Shown: positions 18,117-27,820, counted from the stretch's first letter. The stretch: 64,000 bases of DNA from an uncultured Parabacteroides sp. (GCA_949296075.1 CASFNG010000004.1:1-64000); one strand, 5' to 3'. The notes: a model not told the origin generated them from the letters alone. Translations and numbers: made by a program.

Positions 18117-19148
18117 TCACCGGGAGGCGTCCGGCTTCTCCGCCAAGGAGAGCAGGTAGGCGATCGCCGCCTCGATAATGGAGTCTTTCCCGTCTCGCGT
18201 ATCTTCCTCGGTCATGGCGACGGGGATGTCCGGGTCGATCCCGAACTCGGTGTGGCGCTTGTCCGTGTCGAGCAGGGGCGAGGCCGAGAAGCGTACCGCC
18301 CATCCGTTGGGCAGCTCTGAGTTGAAGGGCAGCCCGCTGCCTCCGCCGGTGCGGTCGCCCATGATCGTGACGTGAGGTATCACACGCATCTTCCGCACGA
18401 AATCGTTCGCGGCGCTGTAGCAATGGCGGTTGGTGAGCACCACCACCGGGCGCAGCCAGCGGATATACTCCGAGGGGTCGAGGTAGAGCGGGTAAGGCTC
18501 GGAGAAGTCGTCGTGCCCCTTGCCCGTCTTGTGCTGTATGTAGCCCACGAGCGTACGTTCCTCTATGAAGCGCGAGGCGATCCGGTCGGCGTTGGAGAGC
18601 ATCCCCCCGCCATTGTCGCGCACGTCGATGATAAGCCCCTTGCAATCCTTGAACTGGTAGAGGATATGGTTGAGCGCGCCTTCGCCCGCCCCGTCGGAGA
18701 AACTGCCGTAGTAGATATACCCGATCTGCCCGTCGCTGAGGGTGATGTACGAGAGCCCCCCGGCGATGGCGTAATCCCGCCCGAGGTAATTCTCCTGTAT
18801 CTTCGCGTCGAAATTGTCGGGATAGTCTAAGTACCAGTCCCAATAGCGCGAGGTGTTGAAGGTGGAGATCAGGTTCGTGTGGCCGTCTTTCAGCTCGTTC
18901 AGCATATTCCCCAAGGTGTTGAACAGGGCGTATTGGCTCATCGTGTCGACGATCCGCGTACGGTATCGCTCGTGCACCTCGTCCCAATCGATCTCCTTGT
19001 AGCTGAAGAAGCAGTAATTCTCGTCCATGATCTTCCACAGCGCCTCGAAATTCTCCCGGGGCGAGGCGACGTACTCGTCCGCCTTCTCGCATCCGGCGAG
19101 GAAAAGCCCCCCTACGATACATCCAAGCAAGCAAATGATCCTTCTCAT
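18117..19148 (-). CDS. S41 family peptidase, lipoprotein
   Basis: This 343-residue protein has a lipoprotein signal ending LFLAGC, an N-terminal helical cap with NYCFFSYKEIDWDEV and LKDGHTNL, and a C-terminal protease domain: GLIIDVRDNGGG (about 190-201), the NRHCYSAANDF segment with the nucleophile Ser, and GDRTGGGSG. No clear PDZ domain is present, as in many short Bacteroidetes S41 lipoproteins. It would act at the cell envelope on unfolded or C-terminal peptide substrates. It follows the DUF3316 gene by 13 nt and probably shares the transcript starting at topoisomerase IV subunit A. Confidence 0.9.
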   Translation of the reverse strand: MRRIICLLGCIVGGLFLAGCEKADEYVASPRENFEALWKIMDENYCFFSYKEIDWDEVHERYRTRIVDTMSQYALFNTLGNMLNELKDGHTNLISTFNTSRYWDWYLDYPDNFDAKIQENYLGRDYAIAGGLSYITLSDGQIGYIYYGSFSDGAGEGALNHILYQFKDCKGLIIDVRDNGGGMLSNADRIASRFIEERTLVGYIQHKTGKGHDDFSEPYPLYLDPSEYIRWLRPVVVLTNRHCYSAANDFVRKMRVIPHVTIMGDRTGGGSGLPFNSELPNGWAVRFSASPLLDTDKRHTEFGIDPDIPVAMTEEDTRDGKDSIIEAAIAYLLSLAEKPDASR

Positions 19149-19161
19149 CCGATACTCCTCC

Positions 19162-20037
19162 TTAATAATACGCGCTCTTGAAACGATGCGTCTCCCTCAA
19201 CTTTTTCCCGCCGAAGGCGACAAACTCCTTGACCACCCCCACCATGAACGAGTGGGAGACGATATGCGTGCGCAGCCCGTTGACGCGGGTACGGTAGAAA
19301 CCATGCAGGTAGCCCGCCCGGATCGTGAAGCGGCTGACGGGCAAGTCGATCGTGAGGTAGTTACGCACGGCGAGCTTATTGTGGAAAGCGTTGAGGCGGA
19401 CAGTCCCCGAGGAGTTGCCCAAGTCGAAGATCTCGTAATAAGACTGTCCGTACCGGGGCGAGAACATCACGCCGACGAAGGGCAGGCTTATCTGATAGCG
19501 CAGGGTTATCGGGTAATCCTTGACGCGCCATCGGTAAATGGCCATCGCCGAGAGGTTCAGGTCTACGTCCGCTTTCGCCGCTACCGGGTTGTTGCCGTTG
19601 CGGGTGTTGTAGATGAATCCCCCCATGCCGTGTGCGGCACCTCCCGCCAGCAGCTTCAGTTCAGGCAGGAGTTGGGGCAGGTGATAATGATAGCCCAGCG
19701 TGTAGTCGATGAATCCGGCGATGTCGGTAGCGCTCGCCGCCGCGTTCTCGGTCTTCGCCGCGTCCACGCTGACGATCTGTTGGCGCGAGATCCGCCCGTC
19801 GGCCAGCCGGGTCATCTTCATCCGCTCGTTGAGGACGCGGATTCCCGGGCCGGTGTAGGTCCGTCCACCCGCGCCGGGTGTCAGGTAGGTGTCCAGCAAG
19901 TTGTATTTCCCGATGCCGATCATCGTGGCGCTGTTCACGGAAAGGGGCGGTTCTTCCCCTTCGTGTCCCGCTTGGGCGTGAGCCGACGGCGCGGCCAGCG
20001 CCGTGAGCAGGGCGATCAGAAGGGCGGCGTATCTCAT
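19162..20037 (-). CDS. DUF3316 domain-containing protein
   Basis: This 291-residue protein has a cleavable signal (LIALLTALAAPSAHAQ). The body alternates short aromatic beta-strands such as YNLLDTYLTPG, MGGFIYNTRNG and LRYQISLPFVGVMFSP, consistent with an outer-membrane beta-barrel. It matches the pattern of DUF3316, a Bacteroidetes family of unknown function. It lies 3 nt after the topoisomerase IV gene and 13 nt before the S41 lipoprotein, so the three are likely co-transcribed. The functional link with a topoisomerase is not obvious. Confidence 0.8.
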   Translation of the reverse strand: MRYAALLIALLTALAAPSAHAQAGHEGEEPPLSVNSATMIGIGKYNLLDTYLTPGAGGRTYTGPGIRVLNERMKMTRLADGRISRQQIVSVDAAKTENAAASATDIAGFIDYTLGYHYHLPQLLPELKLLAGGAAHGMGGFIYNTRNGNNPVAAKADVDLNLSAMAIYRWRVKDYPITLRYQISLPFVGVMFSPRYGQSYYEIFDLGNSSGTVRLNAFHNKLAVRNYLTIDLPVSRFTIRAGYLHGFYRTRVNGLRTHIVSHSFMVGVVKEFVAFGGKKLRETHRFKSAYY

Positions 20038-20040
20038 AAG

Positions 20041-22779
20041 CTATTTGTCAAACAGTTTCATCTGCCCCGTGATCTCGTCGATCAGATCCGAGGTGCTTTG
20101 CTCTTCTTCGGGGGAGCTTGGCTCTTCCTCCTCGCCCTCGTCCCCGTCAGGCGCGGTAGCGTCGGTGGAGGCGGCGAACCGTTCCGGCTCCAGCTCGTTG
20201 ATAGTCTCGATCTCGTAGGTCGACACCCGTTTCCCTTTCGCCTTGAATCCTTTCACGCCGATGAAGCTCTCCGCGTCGATCACGAGCGGCTCCCGGAAAG
20301 CGTCGTGCCCCCCGAACACCACCTCGATGCGAGGATAGGCCTCGTCGGTGAGCAGCATCAGCCTACTCTTGGGGTTGTCGCCTAAGAAGTTCTGCTTCCG
20401 GCTGTTCACATCCATCTGGAAACGCTTGATATAGTAGTACTTCTGGTCGGCATCGTAGAGGACGGCTGTCCAGACCTTTCCCGGCTGATATTTCTCGATC
20501 ACCATGAGATCTGCCTCATAGTGGTTACTGAGGTCGAAATTCGTGGCGTAGAAGTCGCCGTTCGGCAAGACAACCAAGATCTGATCCTCGCTTTGGAACT
20601 CGCCGAGCTCCTCACCCCTGCGGTCATAGTTGAGGCGAAGCACGTCCCAGTCGAACCAGACTTCCCGTCCGCCGAGGGTAGACGATCCCTTTTGCTTCAA
20701 GCTGATCTTGTGGACCTCCGCTTTCGTCAGGATATTGCCCATAGAGCCTCGTCCCTTGATGGCGATGTCGCTGAAGTTCTTCTCGAAGACAAGCAGTTTT
20801 TGCCGGGGCTTCGGCTTGAGGATCACCTTGACGGTCTCCGCCTCGCCGTTGGGGTTCGCGCTGAAGTAGAGCACCCGCGAGCCCTCCGTTCCCTTGGTCA
20901 GGTCGTATTCCTTGTCGCGGGAGGCGCTGGTGACGGCGAACCGCTTGATATAGTTGTAGCCGGCCTTGCCGTCGCGATAGACCACGTTGTAGATCGTACG
21001 GCTGTCGTTGCGCTTGAATACGTTGACATAAAGAATATCCTTGCCGACGAACATCTTGTCCGCCACCTTGACGATCTTGTACGTCCCGTTCCGGTAGAAG
21101 ATGATCACGTCGTCGATGTCGGAGCAGTTGCAGACGAACTCGTCTTTCTTCAGCGCCATGCCGATGAATCCTTCCTGGCGGTTGATGTAAAGCTTCTCGT
21201 TGGCCTCCACCACCTTCGTCGCCTCGATGGTATCGAAGTTGCGGATCTCGGTGCGGCGGGGGAAGCTCTTCCCGTATTTCTCCTTGAGCATCCGGAACCA
21301 GTCGATGGTGTAATCCACGATATGTTCCAGCTTGTCGTTGATCCGCTCGATCTGCCCGCGGGTCTGGGCGATGAACTCGTCGCTTTTCTCGGAGTTGAAT
21401 TTCAGGATGCGGCCCATCTTGATCTCCATCAGGCGTAGGATGTCGTCGCGGGTCACCTCACGGAGGAACTTCGGCTTGAAGGGTTCCAGCCGACGGTCGA
21501 TATGCGCCACCGCCTCGTCCATGTCCGCCGCGTTCTCGAATTCCTTATCCTTATAGATACGTTCCTCGATGAATATCTTTTCGAGGGAGGCGAAGAAGAG
21601 CGCCTCCTCCAGCTCCTGTTTCTGGATCCTCAGCTCTTGCCGGAGCAGATCGAGGGTACGGTCGGTGGAGTGGCGGAGTACGTCGCTGACGGTGAGGAAG
21701 TGCGGCTTGTCGTCCTTGATGACGCAGCAGTTGGGCGATACGCTGATCTCGCAGTCGGTGAAGGCGTAGAGCGCGTCGATGGTCTTGTCCGACGAGACGC
21801 CCGGCGCCAAGTGCACGAGGATCTCCACCTCTTTCGCCGTATTGTCGTCCACCTTCTTGATCTTGATCTTCCCCTTGTCGTTCGCCTTGAGGATCGACTC
21901 GATCACGGAGGAGGTGGTTTTCCCGTAAGGGATCTCGGAGATGACGAGCGTCTTGTTGTCGATCTTCCCGATCTTGGCGCGGATCTTGACCGACCCGCCC
22001 CGCTCGCCGTCGTTGTATTTGGATACGTCGATGGAACCGCCCGTCTGGAAATCCGGGTAGAGGGCGAACTCCTCGCCGCGGAGGTAGGCGATGGAGGCGT
22101 CGAGCAGCTCGTTGAAGTTGTGCGGCAGGATCTTGGATGATAGCCCGACCGCGATACCTTCCACCCCTTGAGCCAGCAGGAGGGGGAACTTGACGGGCAG
22201 CGTCACCGGCTCGCGGTTGCGCCCGTCGTAAGAGAGTTGCCAAAGGGTTGTCTTGGGGTTGAACACCGTCTCCAAGGCGAACTTGGAGAGACGCGCCTCG
22301 ATGTAACGGGGAGCCGCCGCGCCGTCGCCGGTGAGTATGTTACCCCAGTTCCCCTGGCAGTCGATCAGCAGGTCTTTCTGCCCCAATTGCACCAGCGCGT
22401 CGCCGATCGACGCGTCGCCGTGCGGGTGAAACTGCATGGTATGCCCCACGATGTTCGCCACCTTGTTGTAGCGCCCGTCGTCCAAGCGTTTCATGGAATG
22501 GAGGATACGCCTCTGCACCGGCTTCAGCCCGTCGTTGATATGGGGCACCGCCCGTTCCAAAATCACGTAGGAGGCATAGTCGAGGAACCAGTGCTGGTAC
22601 ATCCCCGACAGGTGGTAGGTGACGCGCGCGTCGCCCTTCTCCGGCACTTTATAGTCGGAGTGGGTATGGGTATTCGCGTCGTCGTCCGCCTCCTCCCGTG
22701 TGGGGGATTCGTTGCCCGTGCCTTGAGGCTCCTCGTTCTCGTCCTTGATATACTCGTCTTCTTTGTCTTCCGGTCTCAT
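20041..22779 (-). CDS. parC: DNA topoisomerase IV subunit A (GyrA/ParC family)
   Basis: I place the start at the ATG at 22779, giving 912 residues. A TTG at 22857 would add 26 residues of unlikely composition, and GAGGAAAAG precedes the ATG. An acidic N-terminal extension (about 40 residues) leads into the winged-helix and tower domains: YASYVILERAVPHINDGLKPVQRRIL, and GDGAAAPRYIEARL with catalytic Arg158-Tyr159. The C-terminus has degenerate blade repeats and an acidic Glu/Ser tail. It breaks and reseals DNA for decatenation. The partner subunit B is not in this window. Fast recognition: family certain, ParC versus GyrA assigned by the divergent C-terminal domain. Confidence 0.92.
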   Translation of the reverse strand: MRPEDKEDEYIKDENEEPQGTGNESPTREEADDDANTHTHSDYKVPEKGDARVTYHLSGMYQHWFLDYASYVILERAVPHINDGLKPVQRRILHSMKRLDDGRYNKVANIVGHTMQFHPHGDASIGDALVQLGQKDLLIDCQGNWGNILTGDGAAAPRYIEARLSKFALETVFNPKTTLWQLSYDGRNREPVTLPVKFPLLLAQGVEGIAVGLSSKILPHNFNELLDASIAYLRGEEFALYPDFQTGGSIDVSKYNDGERGGSVKIRAKIGKIDNKTLVISEIPYGKTTSSVIESILKANDKGKIKIKKVDDNTAKEVEILVHLAPGVSSDKTIDALYAFTDCEISVSPNCCVIKDDKPHFLTVSDVLRHSTDRTLDLLRQELRIQKQELEEALFFASLEKIFIEERIYKDKEFENAADMDEAVAHIDRRLEPFKPKFLREVTRDDILRLMEIKMGRILKFNSEKSDEFIAQTRGQIERINDKLEHIVDYTIDWFRMLKEKYGKSFPRRTEIRNFDTIEATKVVEANEKLYINRQEGFIGMALKKDEFVCNCSDIDDVIIFYRNGTYKIVKVADKMFVGKDILYVNVFKRNDSRTIYNVVYRDGKAGYNYIKRFAVTSASRDKEYDLTKGTEGSRVLYFSANPNGEAETVKVILKPKPRQKLLVFEKNFSDIAIKGRGSMGNILTKAEVHKISLKQKGSSTLGGREVWFDWDVLRLNYDRRGEELGEFQSEDQILVVLPNGDFYATNFDLSNHYEADLMVIEKYQPGKVWTAVLYDADQKYYYIKRFQMDVNSRKQNFLGDNPKSRLMLLTDEAYPRIEVVFGGHDAFREPLVIDAESFIGVKGFKAKGKRVSTYEIETINELEPERFAASTDATAPDGDEGEEEEPSSPEEEQSTSDLIDEITGQMKLFDK

Positions 22780-22943
22780 ATAATGCAGTTCTTTTCCTCG
22801 CGTCGCGCCTCCACGGTCGCTCGCTAACGGGCTGTAAATATAGTGAAAATTCGGCAAAATTTCGGTTTGGGGCTGATTCGGATAGGGGTATTTCTCGTTT
22901 TTCAGTCATAAGGGTACAAACGAACTTAAAAAAGATCAGAACG

Positions 22944-23708
22944 ATGAAAACAATGAAAAAGACGATGATTATCGCGCTTTGCGCGTTGAGTTCACTGACT
23001 GTCGCCGCGCAATCGCGGTGGAGCCTCACGCCCGAGGCGGGCCTCGCGGCGGTGAATTGCCATCAAGGTGCCGGGACGGGCTGGCGAGCCGGAGCGAAAG
23101 TGGGAGTGGGCGTGGACTATAAGCTCAACCCCGACTGGCTTGGGATACATACCGGCCTGTATTACGCGAACCGCGGCTACTCGCTCGGTCCGTTCCTGAT
23201 GGGCGAAAATACCGAGGATTATGAATGGATGAGTTTGGCGAAAGGGAGCCTTACCCGGCACTACCTGCAATTGCCGGTGATGGCGGACTTCTCGTGGAAC
23301 GTGGGCGGGGATACCCGGCTGCACGCGGGCATCGGTATGTACGCTGCGATCGCCGTGGCGAACAAGAGTGACTGGGGGGATGTGATCAGGGTCTCGAATC
23401 GCCCGGATATGCCCACAGGGACGGGAGGCTTGGGATATTACGAGGATGGATATTATGGAAGCCATTTCTTCCCCGATGGGACGAAGGCGCCTTTCCGCGA
23501 CCTGAACGCTTTCGACTGGGGAGCCACGGCTTCCGTGGGCGTGGAGACGGGCAACTGGGTGATGACGCTCGGCTACGATCTCTCCTTAGGCAAGGAGGGC
23601 CCCGGCTTCCAGATCGACGGACTTTATTCCGGGTTGTACGAGTCCCGCTCGATCGGGGCGAACTATCACACGGTCAGCCTCTCGGTAGGCTATAAGTTCC
23701 ACCTCTGA
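22944..23708 (+). CDS. outer membrane beta-barrel protein (PorT-like)
   Basis: This 254-residue protein has a signal peptide ending TVAAQ. It contains repeated amphipathic beta-strands (GWRAGAKVGVGVDYKLN, LGIHTGLYYANRGYSL, YLQLPVMADFSWN, HTVSLSVGYKFHL) typical of the PorT/OMP_b-brl_2 family and ends in an outer-membrane-like C-terminal strand. Function unknown; PorT-like proteins include a gliding/secretion component but most paralogs are uncharacterised. It is transcribed divergently from parC and ends at a shared bidirectional terminator. Confidence 0.82.
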   Translation: MKTMKKTMIIALCALSSLTVAAQSRWSLTPEAGLAAVNCHQGAGTGWRAGAKVGVGVDYKLNPDWLGIHTGLYYANRGYSLGPFLMGENTEDYEWMSLAKGSLTRHYLQLPVMADFSWNVGGDTRLHAGIGMYAAIAVANKSDWGDVIRVSNRPDMPTGTGGLGYYEDGYYGSHFFPDGTKAPFRDLNAFDWGATASVGVETGNWVMTLGYDLSLGKEGPGFQIDGLYSGLYESRSIGANYHTVSLSVGYKFHL

Positions 23709-23737
23709 TCCCCTTGACATAGGGCAAGACGAAAAAA

Positions 23738-23785
23738 AGAGGCGGGATCCTTCGTAAGAAAGATCCCGCCTCTTCTCGTTTTCTT
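23738..23785. terminator. bidirectional terminator
   Basis: GAGGCGGGATC pairs with GATCCCGCCTC around a 12-base loop. The plus-strand side is followed by TTCTCGTTTT and the minus-strand side by seven T, so it can serve both the barrel gene and the converging oxidoreductase. Confidence 0.85.
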
Positions 23786-23843
23786 CCCCGGGAAAAAGGA
23801 AAACCTTCGGCCTGTTCCCGGGAAAAGATGACCGCCCTCTCGC

Positions 23844-25280
23844 TTAGATGTTATAGTATTGCTCCCAGCCCTTGCGCGGTGGCAGTCCGGAGAGCATCTG
23901 GTTCGCCACGGGGTCGTTCGTGATCTGCTTCGTGTCGCGGTCGAACACGAGCTTGCGGTTCAACCGCTGGCTCAATACGCCGAGGCAGAATATCTGGCTC
24001 AACGGGCCCGCTATCGAGAAGGGTGAGCGGGTCTTCTCCTTGCCCATGCAGCTGAGCAGGAAGTTGGCGTAGTGGTTCGACGGACTCTTCGGCACCTCAG
24101 GCAGGCGGGATGCCATCTCTTTCGCCTTCTCGTCCGGGATGATGGAGAGCGTGCTGCCGTGCGATCCACCCTTGAAGGTCAGCTTTTTCGAGTAGATCTC
24201 CTTGCCCGGGTTCAGTTTCGCCGGTTGGATCTTCCCGCCCGCTACGGTCGGGATGTTCGGGTCGAGCTCGGATACGCCGTAACCCTCGGGCACGGCGGGG
24301 ATATTGTCCAATCCATCATACCAGGTGACATCCACGGGCGGCATCTCGCCCCGGGCGGGGAACTTGAAGAGGATCGTGGACGACATCGGGAAGAAGAAGG
24401 GGTTGTGATCCTTCAGGTAGAGCGGGTTCACCTCCGTGGGCAGGCCAAGGTCGAGGAACTCGTGCGCCGTGTCGAGGATATGTGCCCCCCAGTCGCCCAA
24501 GGCACCCATACCGAAGTCGTACCAGCAGCGCCATTGCCCCAGATGGTAGTCGTGGTTATACTCGTGATACTGCGTCACGCCGAGCCAAGTGTCCCAGTCG
24601 AGCGTCTCGGGGACGGGCTCTCCCATCGGCATGTGGGTGATATGCGGGTTCCATCCGTGCCAACGGCGCGAGTTGTTCATGTGGGCGGTGATGGCGGTCA
24701 CGTCCTTGATGATGCCCGCCTCCTTCCACGCCTTGAACTGGAAGTAGTTCGCCTCCGAATGTCCTTGGTTTCCCATCTGGGTTACGACCTTGAATTTGCG
24801 CTCCGCGCGCATCATGATCTCCACTTCCTCGAAGGTTCTTGCCATAGGCTTCTCCACATATACGTGTTTCCCGTGGGCCATCGCCTCGATGGTGATGGGG
24901 AAATGAGAATGGTCGGGCACGCCTACGGTAACGGCGTCGATCTTATCCGCCATCCGGTCGAACATCGTGCGGAAATCCTGGAACCGGGGTACCTTGGGGA
25001 ACATATTCATCACCTCCTGCGTATGGGGCGCGCCCATATCGACATCGCATAGGGCCACTACCTCGCATAGCCCCGTCTTGTACAACTCTTTCGCGATTTC
25101 GCCTCCCCGCTGGCCGATGCCGATAAAGGCGATCCGCACGCGGTCGTTGGCGCTTATCCGGGGAATGCCGGGAATAGCTCCCGCCCTCGCGGGAATCCAG
25201 AACGACGGGATGGTCGATACGGCCGAAAACGCGAGCGCCTGCTTCAGGAATGAGCGGCGCGAGATCTCGTTTGATTTCAT
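23844..25280 (-). CDS. Gfo/Idh/MocA family oxidoreductase with Tat-type signal
   Basis: This protein has 478 residues from the ATG at 25280, which has GGAAGG upstream; the longer frame to 25331 adds a non-signal peptide start. The N-terminus SRRSFLKQALAFSAVSTIP is a twin-arginine signal. It is followed by a Rossmann fold with VRIAFIGIGQRGGEIA and VALCDVD, and the family signature YVEKPMA near residue 150. The C-terminal half has the alpha/beta dehydrogenase domain with WYDFGMGALGDWGAHILD. Members use NAD(P) to oxidise sugars or act as glycosidases. Export suggests action in the periplasm with tightly bound cofactor. No sugar operon adjoins it, so its substrate is unknown. Confidence 0.9.
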   Translation of the reverse strand: MKSNEISRRSFLKQALAFSAVSTIPSFWIPARAGAIPGIPRISANDRVRIAFIGIGQRGGEIAKELYKTGLCEVVALCDVDMGAPHTQEVMNMFPKVPRFQDFRTMFDRMADKIDAVTVGVPDHSHFPITIEAMAHGKHVYVEKPMARTFEEVEIMMRAERKFKVVTQMGNQGHSEANYFQFKAWKEAGIIKDVTAITAHMNNSRRWHGWNPHITHMPMGEPVPETLDWDTWLGVTQYHEYNHDYHLGQWRCWYDFGMGALGDWGAHILDTAHEFLDLGLPTEVNPLYLKDHNPFFFPMSSTILFKFPARGEMPPVDVTWYDGLDNIPAVPEGYGVSELDPNIPTVAGGKIQPAKLNPGKEIYSKKLTFKGGSHGSTLSIIPDEKAKEMASRLPEVPKSPSNHYANFLLSCMGKEKTRSPFSIAGPLSQIFCLGVLSQRLNRKLVFDRDTKQITNDPVANQMLSGLPPRKGWEQYYNI

Positions 25281-25441
25281 GGTAATCCTTCCTTTTAATG
25301 TTAACTTTACAAACCTGTTTTCGTAAATCACTCAAACTTTGAGTCGTAAAGATACAAACTTTATCAAGAATCGCGGAAATCTGCGGAAAAATCATTTACT
25401 TTGCGAGTTAAACGCGAGGTTCAATAGCAAATTAGTATAAT

Positions 25442-26986
25442 ATGGCACAAGAAGATGTATTTAAGAAATTAGTGTCGCACTGTAAGGAGTACGGCTTCGT
25501 GTTCCCCTCGTCCGAGATCTACGACGGGCTGGGAGCGGTTTACGACTACGGCCAATACGGTGTGGAGTTGAAGAATAACATCAAGAAATATTGGTGGGAC
25601 AGCATGACGCTGCTTCACGAGAACGTGGTGGGCATCGACTCCGCCATCTTTATGCATCCCACGATCTGGAAGGCTTCTGGCCATGTGGACGCATTCAACG
25701 ACCCGTTGATCGACAACCGCGACTCCAAGAAGCGTTACCGCGCCGACGTGCTGATCGAGGATCATCTCGGCAAGATCGAGGAGAAGATCAACAAGGAGGT
25801 GGCCAAGGCCGCCAAGAAATTCGGCGACGCCTTCGACGAGGCGAAATTCCGCGCGACGAATCCCCGCGTCCTGGAGCACCAGGCGAAATGGGACGAGATA
25901 CATTCCCGGTACAGCAAGGCGATGAACGACTCCGACTTCGAGGCGCTTCGCCAGCTGATCCTCGACTGCGAGATCGTTTGCCCCATATCCGGCACGCGTA
26001 ACTGGACGGATGTGCGCCAGTTCAACCTGATGTTCTCCACCGAGATGGGCTCTACCGCCGACGGCGCCATGAAGGTTTACCTCCGTCCCGAGACGGCTCA
26101 GGGCATTTTCGTGAATTTCCTGAACGTGCAGAAGACGGGTCGTATGAAGATCCCCTTCGGGATCGCCCAGATCGGTAAGGCGTTCCGCAACGAGATCGTG
26201 GCGCGTCAGTTCATCTTCCGGATGCGCGAGTTCGAGCAGATGGAGATGCAGTTCTTCGTTCGCCCCGGCGAGGAGATGGAGTGGTTCAAGAAATGGAAGG
26301 AGACCCGCCTGAAGTGGCACCTCGCCCTTGGCCTTGGCGACGAGAAATATCGCTACCACGACCACGAGAAGCTGGCGCATTACGCTAACGCCGCCACCGA
26401 CATCGAGTTCGAGATGCCGTTCGGTTTCAAGGAAGTGGAGGGAATCCACAGCCGGACGAACTTCGACCTTAGCCAGCACGAGAAGTACTCCGGCAAGAAG
26501 ATCCAGTATTTCGATCCGGAACTGAACCAGAGCTATACGCCGTACGTGATCGAGACCTCCATCGGGGTGGATCGTGTGTTCTTGAGCATCATGGCGGGAT
26601 CGTACGAGGAGGAGACCTTGCCCAACGGCGAGAGCCGCGTGGTTTTGAAACTTCCGGCTGCCCTCGCCCCGATCAAGCTGGCTGTTTTGCCGCTGGTGAA
26701 GAAGGACGGTCTGCCCGAGAAGGCGGAGGAGATCATGAATATGTTGCGTTTCGACTTCCGTTGCCAGTACGACGAGAAGGATTCTATCGGCAAGCGTTAC
26801 CGCCGCCAGGACGCGATCGGTACGCCTTATTGCATTACCGTGGATCATGACACCTTGAAGGATAACCGCGTGACGATCCGTTTCCGCGATACGATGGAGC
26901 AGGAGCGTGTGGAGATCAGCCGCCTGCACGACATCATCTCCGAGAAGGTGAGCATGAAGAACTTGTTGAAAAAAATAATTGAATGA
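25442..26986 (+). CDS. glyS: glycyl-tRNA synthetase (alpha2 type)
   Basis: This 514-residue class II enzyme charges tRNA-Gly. It begins with the alpha2-type entry region FPSSEIYDGLGAVYDYG. It has class II motif 2 (GKAFRNEI...RMREFEQME, about 240-275), motif 3 near VIETSIGVDRVFLSIM (about 360), and a C-terminal anticodon-binding domain (about 390-514). The length fits the dimeric alpha2 form used by Bacteroidetes. Its stop lies 4 nt before the preferred start of the FKBP gene, so the two are coupled. Confidence 0.96.
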   Translation: MAQEDVFKKLVSHCKEYGFVFPSSEIYDGLGAVYDYGQYGVELKNNIKKYWWDSMTLLHENVVGIDSAIFMHPTIWKASGHVDAFNDPLIDNRDSKKRYRADVLIEDHLGKIEEKINKEVAKAAKKFGDAFDEAKFRATNPRVLEHQAKWDEIHSRYSKAMNDSDFEALRQLILDCEIVCPISGTRNWTDVRQFNLMFSTEMGSTADGAMKVYLRPETAQGIFVNFLNVQKTGRMKIPFGIAQIGKAFRNEIVARQFIFRMREFEQMEMQFFVRPGEEMEWFKKWKETRLKWHLALGLGDEKYRYHDHEKLAHYANAATDIEFEMPFGFKEVEGIHSRTNFDLSQHEKYSGKKIQYFDPELNQSYTPYVIETSIGVDRVFLSIMAGSYEEETLPNGESRVVLKLPAALAPIKLAVLPLVKKDGLPEKAEEIMNMLRFDFRCQYDEKDSIGKRYRRQDAIGTPYCITVDHDTLKDNRVTIRFRDTMEQERVEISRLHDIISEKVSMKNLLKKIIE

Positions 26987-26990
26987 CCCG

Positions 26991-27521
26991 ATGAGAAAAG
27001 TTTGGCAGATCGCGTGGATGATGTTATGCGTGGTATTTGTCGTGTCCTGCAACAAGGAAGACAACACGCTGGAGGTGGATGAGGAGTGGAAGGCCTTGAA
27101 CGAGGAGGCGTGGAACGCCCAATTGCTGGAACCCGGCTGGGAACGGCTGAACTCGCAGAGCAACGCCGGTTTTATCCTCTACCGGGTGATCGAGGAGGGC
27201 GATAGCGATGAGCCGATTTATTACACGAGCCAGGTGGAATGCCACTACACGGGCCGTTTCGTGGATGGGACAGTGTTCAATGATTTTTCCTTTGAGCATG
27301 GCGCACCTACGATCATTGAGATCTCTAAGATGACAGATGGTTTCGCCACCGCCTTGCAGTATATGCATCCCGGTGACCGTTGGGAAATCTGGGTGCCTTA
27401 TCAATTGGCTTATGGGGAGTCCGGGGATCGGAGGTCGAATTCGGACGGGACGACCACGACCATCTTGCCTTATTCAAATTTGATCTTCGACATACAGGTG
27501 ACGCGTGTAGTCGTTCCTTGA
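26991..27521 (+). CDS. FKBP-type peptidyl-prolyl cis-trans isomerase, lipoprotein
   Basis: This protein has 176 residues from the ATG at 26991; a TTG at 26979 inside glyS is less likely. The signal MMLCVVFVVSC marks a lipoprotein. The FKBP fold spans about residues 75-172, with VECHYTGRFVDGTVFN, FATALQYMHPGDRWEIWVPYQLAYG and a final YSNLIFDIQVTRVV, including the aromatic active-site residues. It should assist folding of envelope proteins. It shares a transcript with glyS and is closed by the terminator at 27550. Confidence 0.92.
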   Translation: MRKVWQIAWMMLCVVFVVSCNKEDNTLEVDEEWKALNEEAWNAQLLEPGWERLNSQSNAGFILYRVIEEGDSDEPIYYTSQVECHYTGRFVDGTVFNDFSFEHGAPTIIEISKMTDGFATALQYMHPGDRWEIWVPYQLAYGESGDRRSNSDGTTTTILPYSNLIFDIQVTRVVVP

Positions 27522-27549
27522 CAAATAGGAGCTGCCCGAGAAACAGAAG

Positions 27550-27586
27550 CGGCCATCTCTTCGTGGGAAGAGGTGGCCGTTTTTCT
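27550..27586 (+). terminator. terminator of glyS-fkbp
   Basis: CGGCCATCTCTTC (27550-27562) pairs with GAAGAGGTGGCCG (27567-27579) and is followed by TTTTTC. Confidence 0.9.
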
Positions 27587-27619
27587 TCTCGTGCCATCGC
27601 CTCGCTCCGGCACGACCCT

Positions 27620-27739
27620 CTATAAACAATTAAAGCCTGTCTCCCGACAAGCCCTAACCAATCTTTGTTAACCTTAAAATCTAATACTGTTATGAAAAAA
27701 CCACGATGCAAATATATGGCTCGTCTATCCGTTTGTCAA
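27620..27739 (-). ncRNA. candidate small RNA, tandem copy A (repeat 27620-27721)
   Basis: The ~102-bp segment 27620-27721 is repeated at 27974-28074 with about 92% identity by eye. On the minus strand it contains a core promoter: TTG at 27739-27737, a 20-bp spacer and TATATTTG at 27716-27709. About 50 nt downstream of it lies a hairpin GCTTGTC-GGGA-GACAGGC (27652-27635) followed by TTTAATTGTTT. The predicted transcript is about 80 nt (near 27702 to 27622). A 20-codon plus-strand ORF starts at the conserved ATGAAAAAACC, but the two copies lose similarity after codon 7-8, so conservation fits RNA better than peptide. No family recognised. Confidence 0.5.
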
Positions 27740-27788
27740 TATTTTCCCGGCTAATATGTGTTAAACAACATCTATTTTATCTTAAAGA

Positions 27789-27820
27789 GGGAGCTTCCTC
27801 GCGGGGAGGTTCCCTTTTTT
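27789..27820 (+). terminator. terminator-like hairpin between the two repeat copies
   Basis: GGGAGCTTCC pairs (with G-T pairs) with GGAGGTTCCC and is followed by TTTTTT at 27815-27820. It would end plus-strand transcription through copy A. No plus-strand gene feeds into it except a possible short transcript. Confidence 0.55.

Noticed and set aside
25469-27163. Minus-strand open frame of 564 codons
   Set aside because: Mirror of glyS with low-complexity Leu/His/Val composition and no start context.
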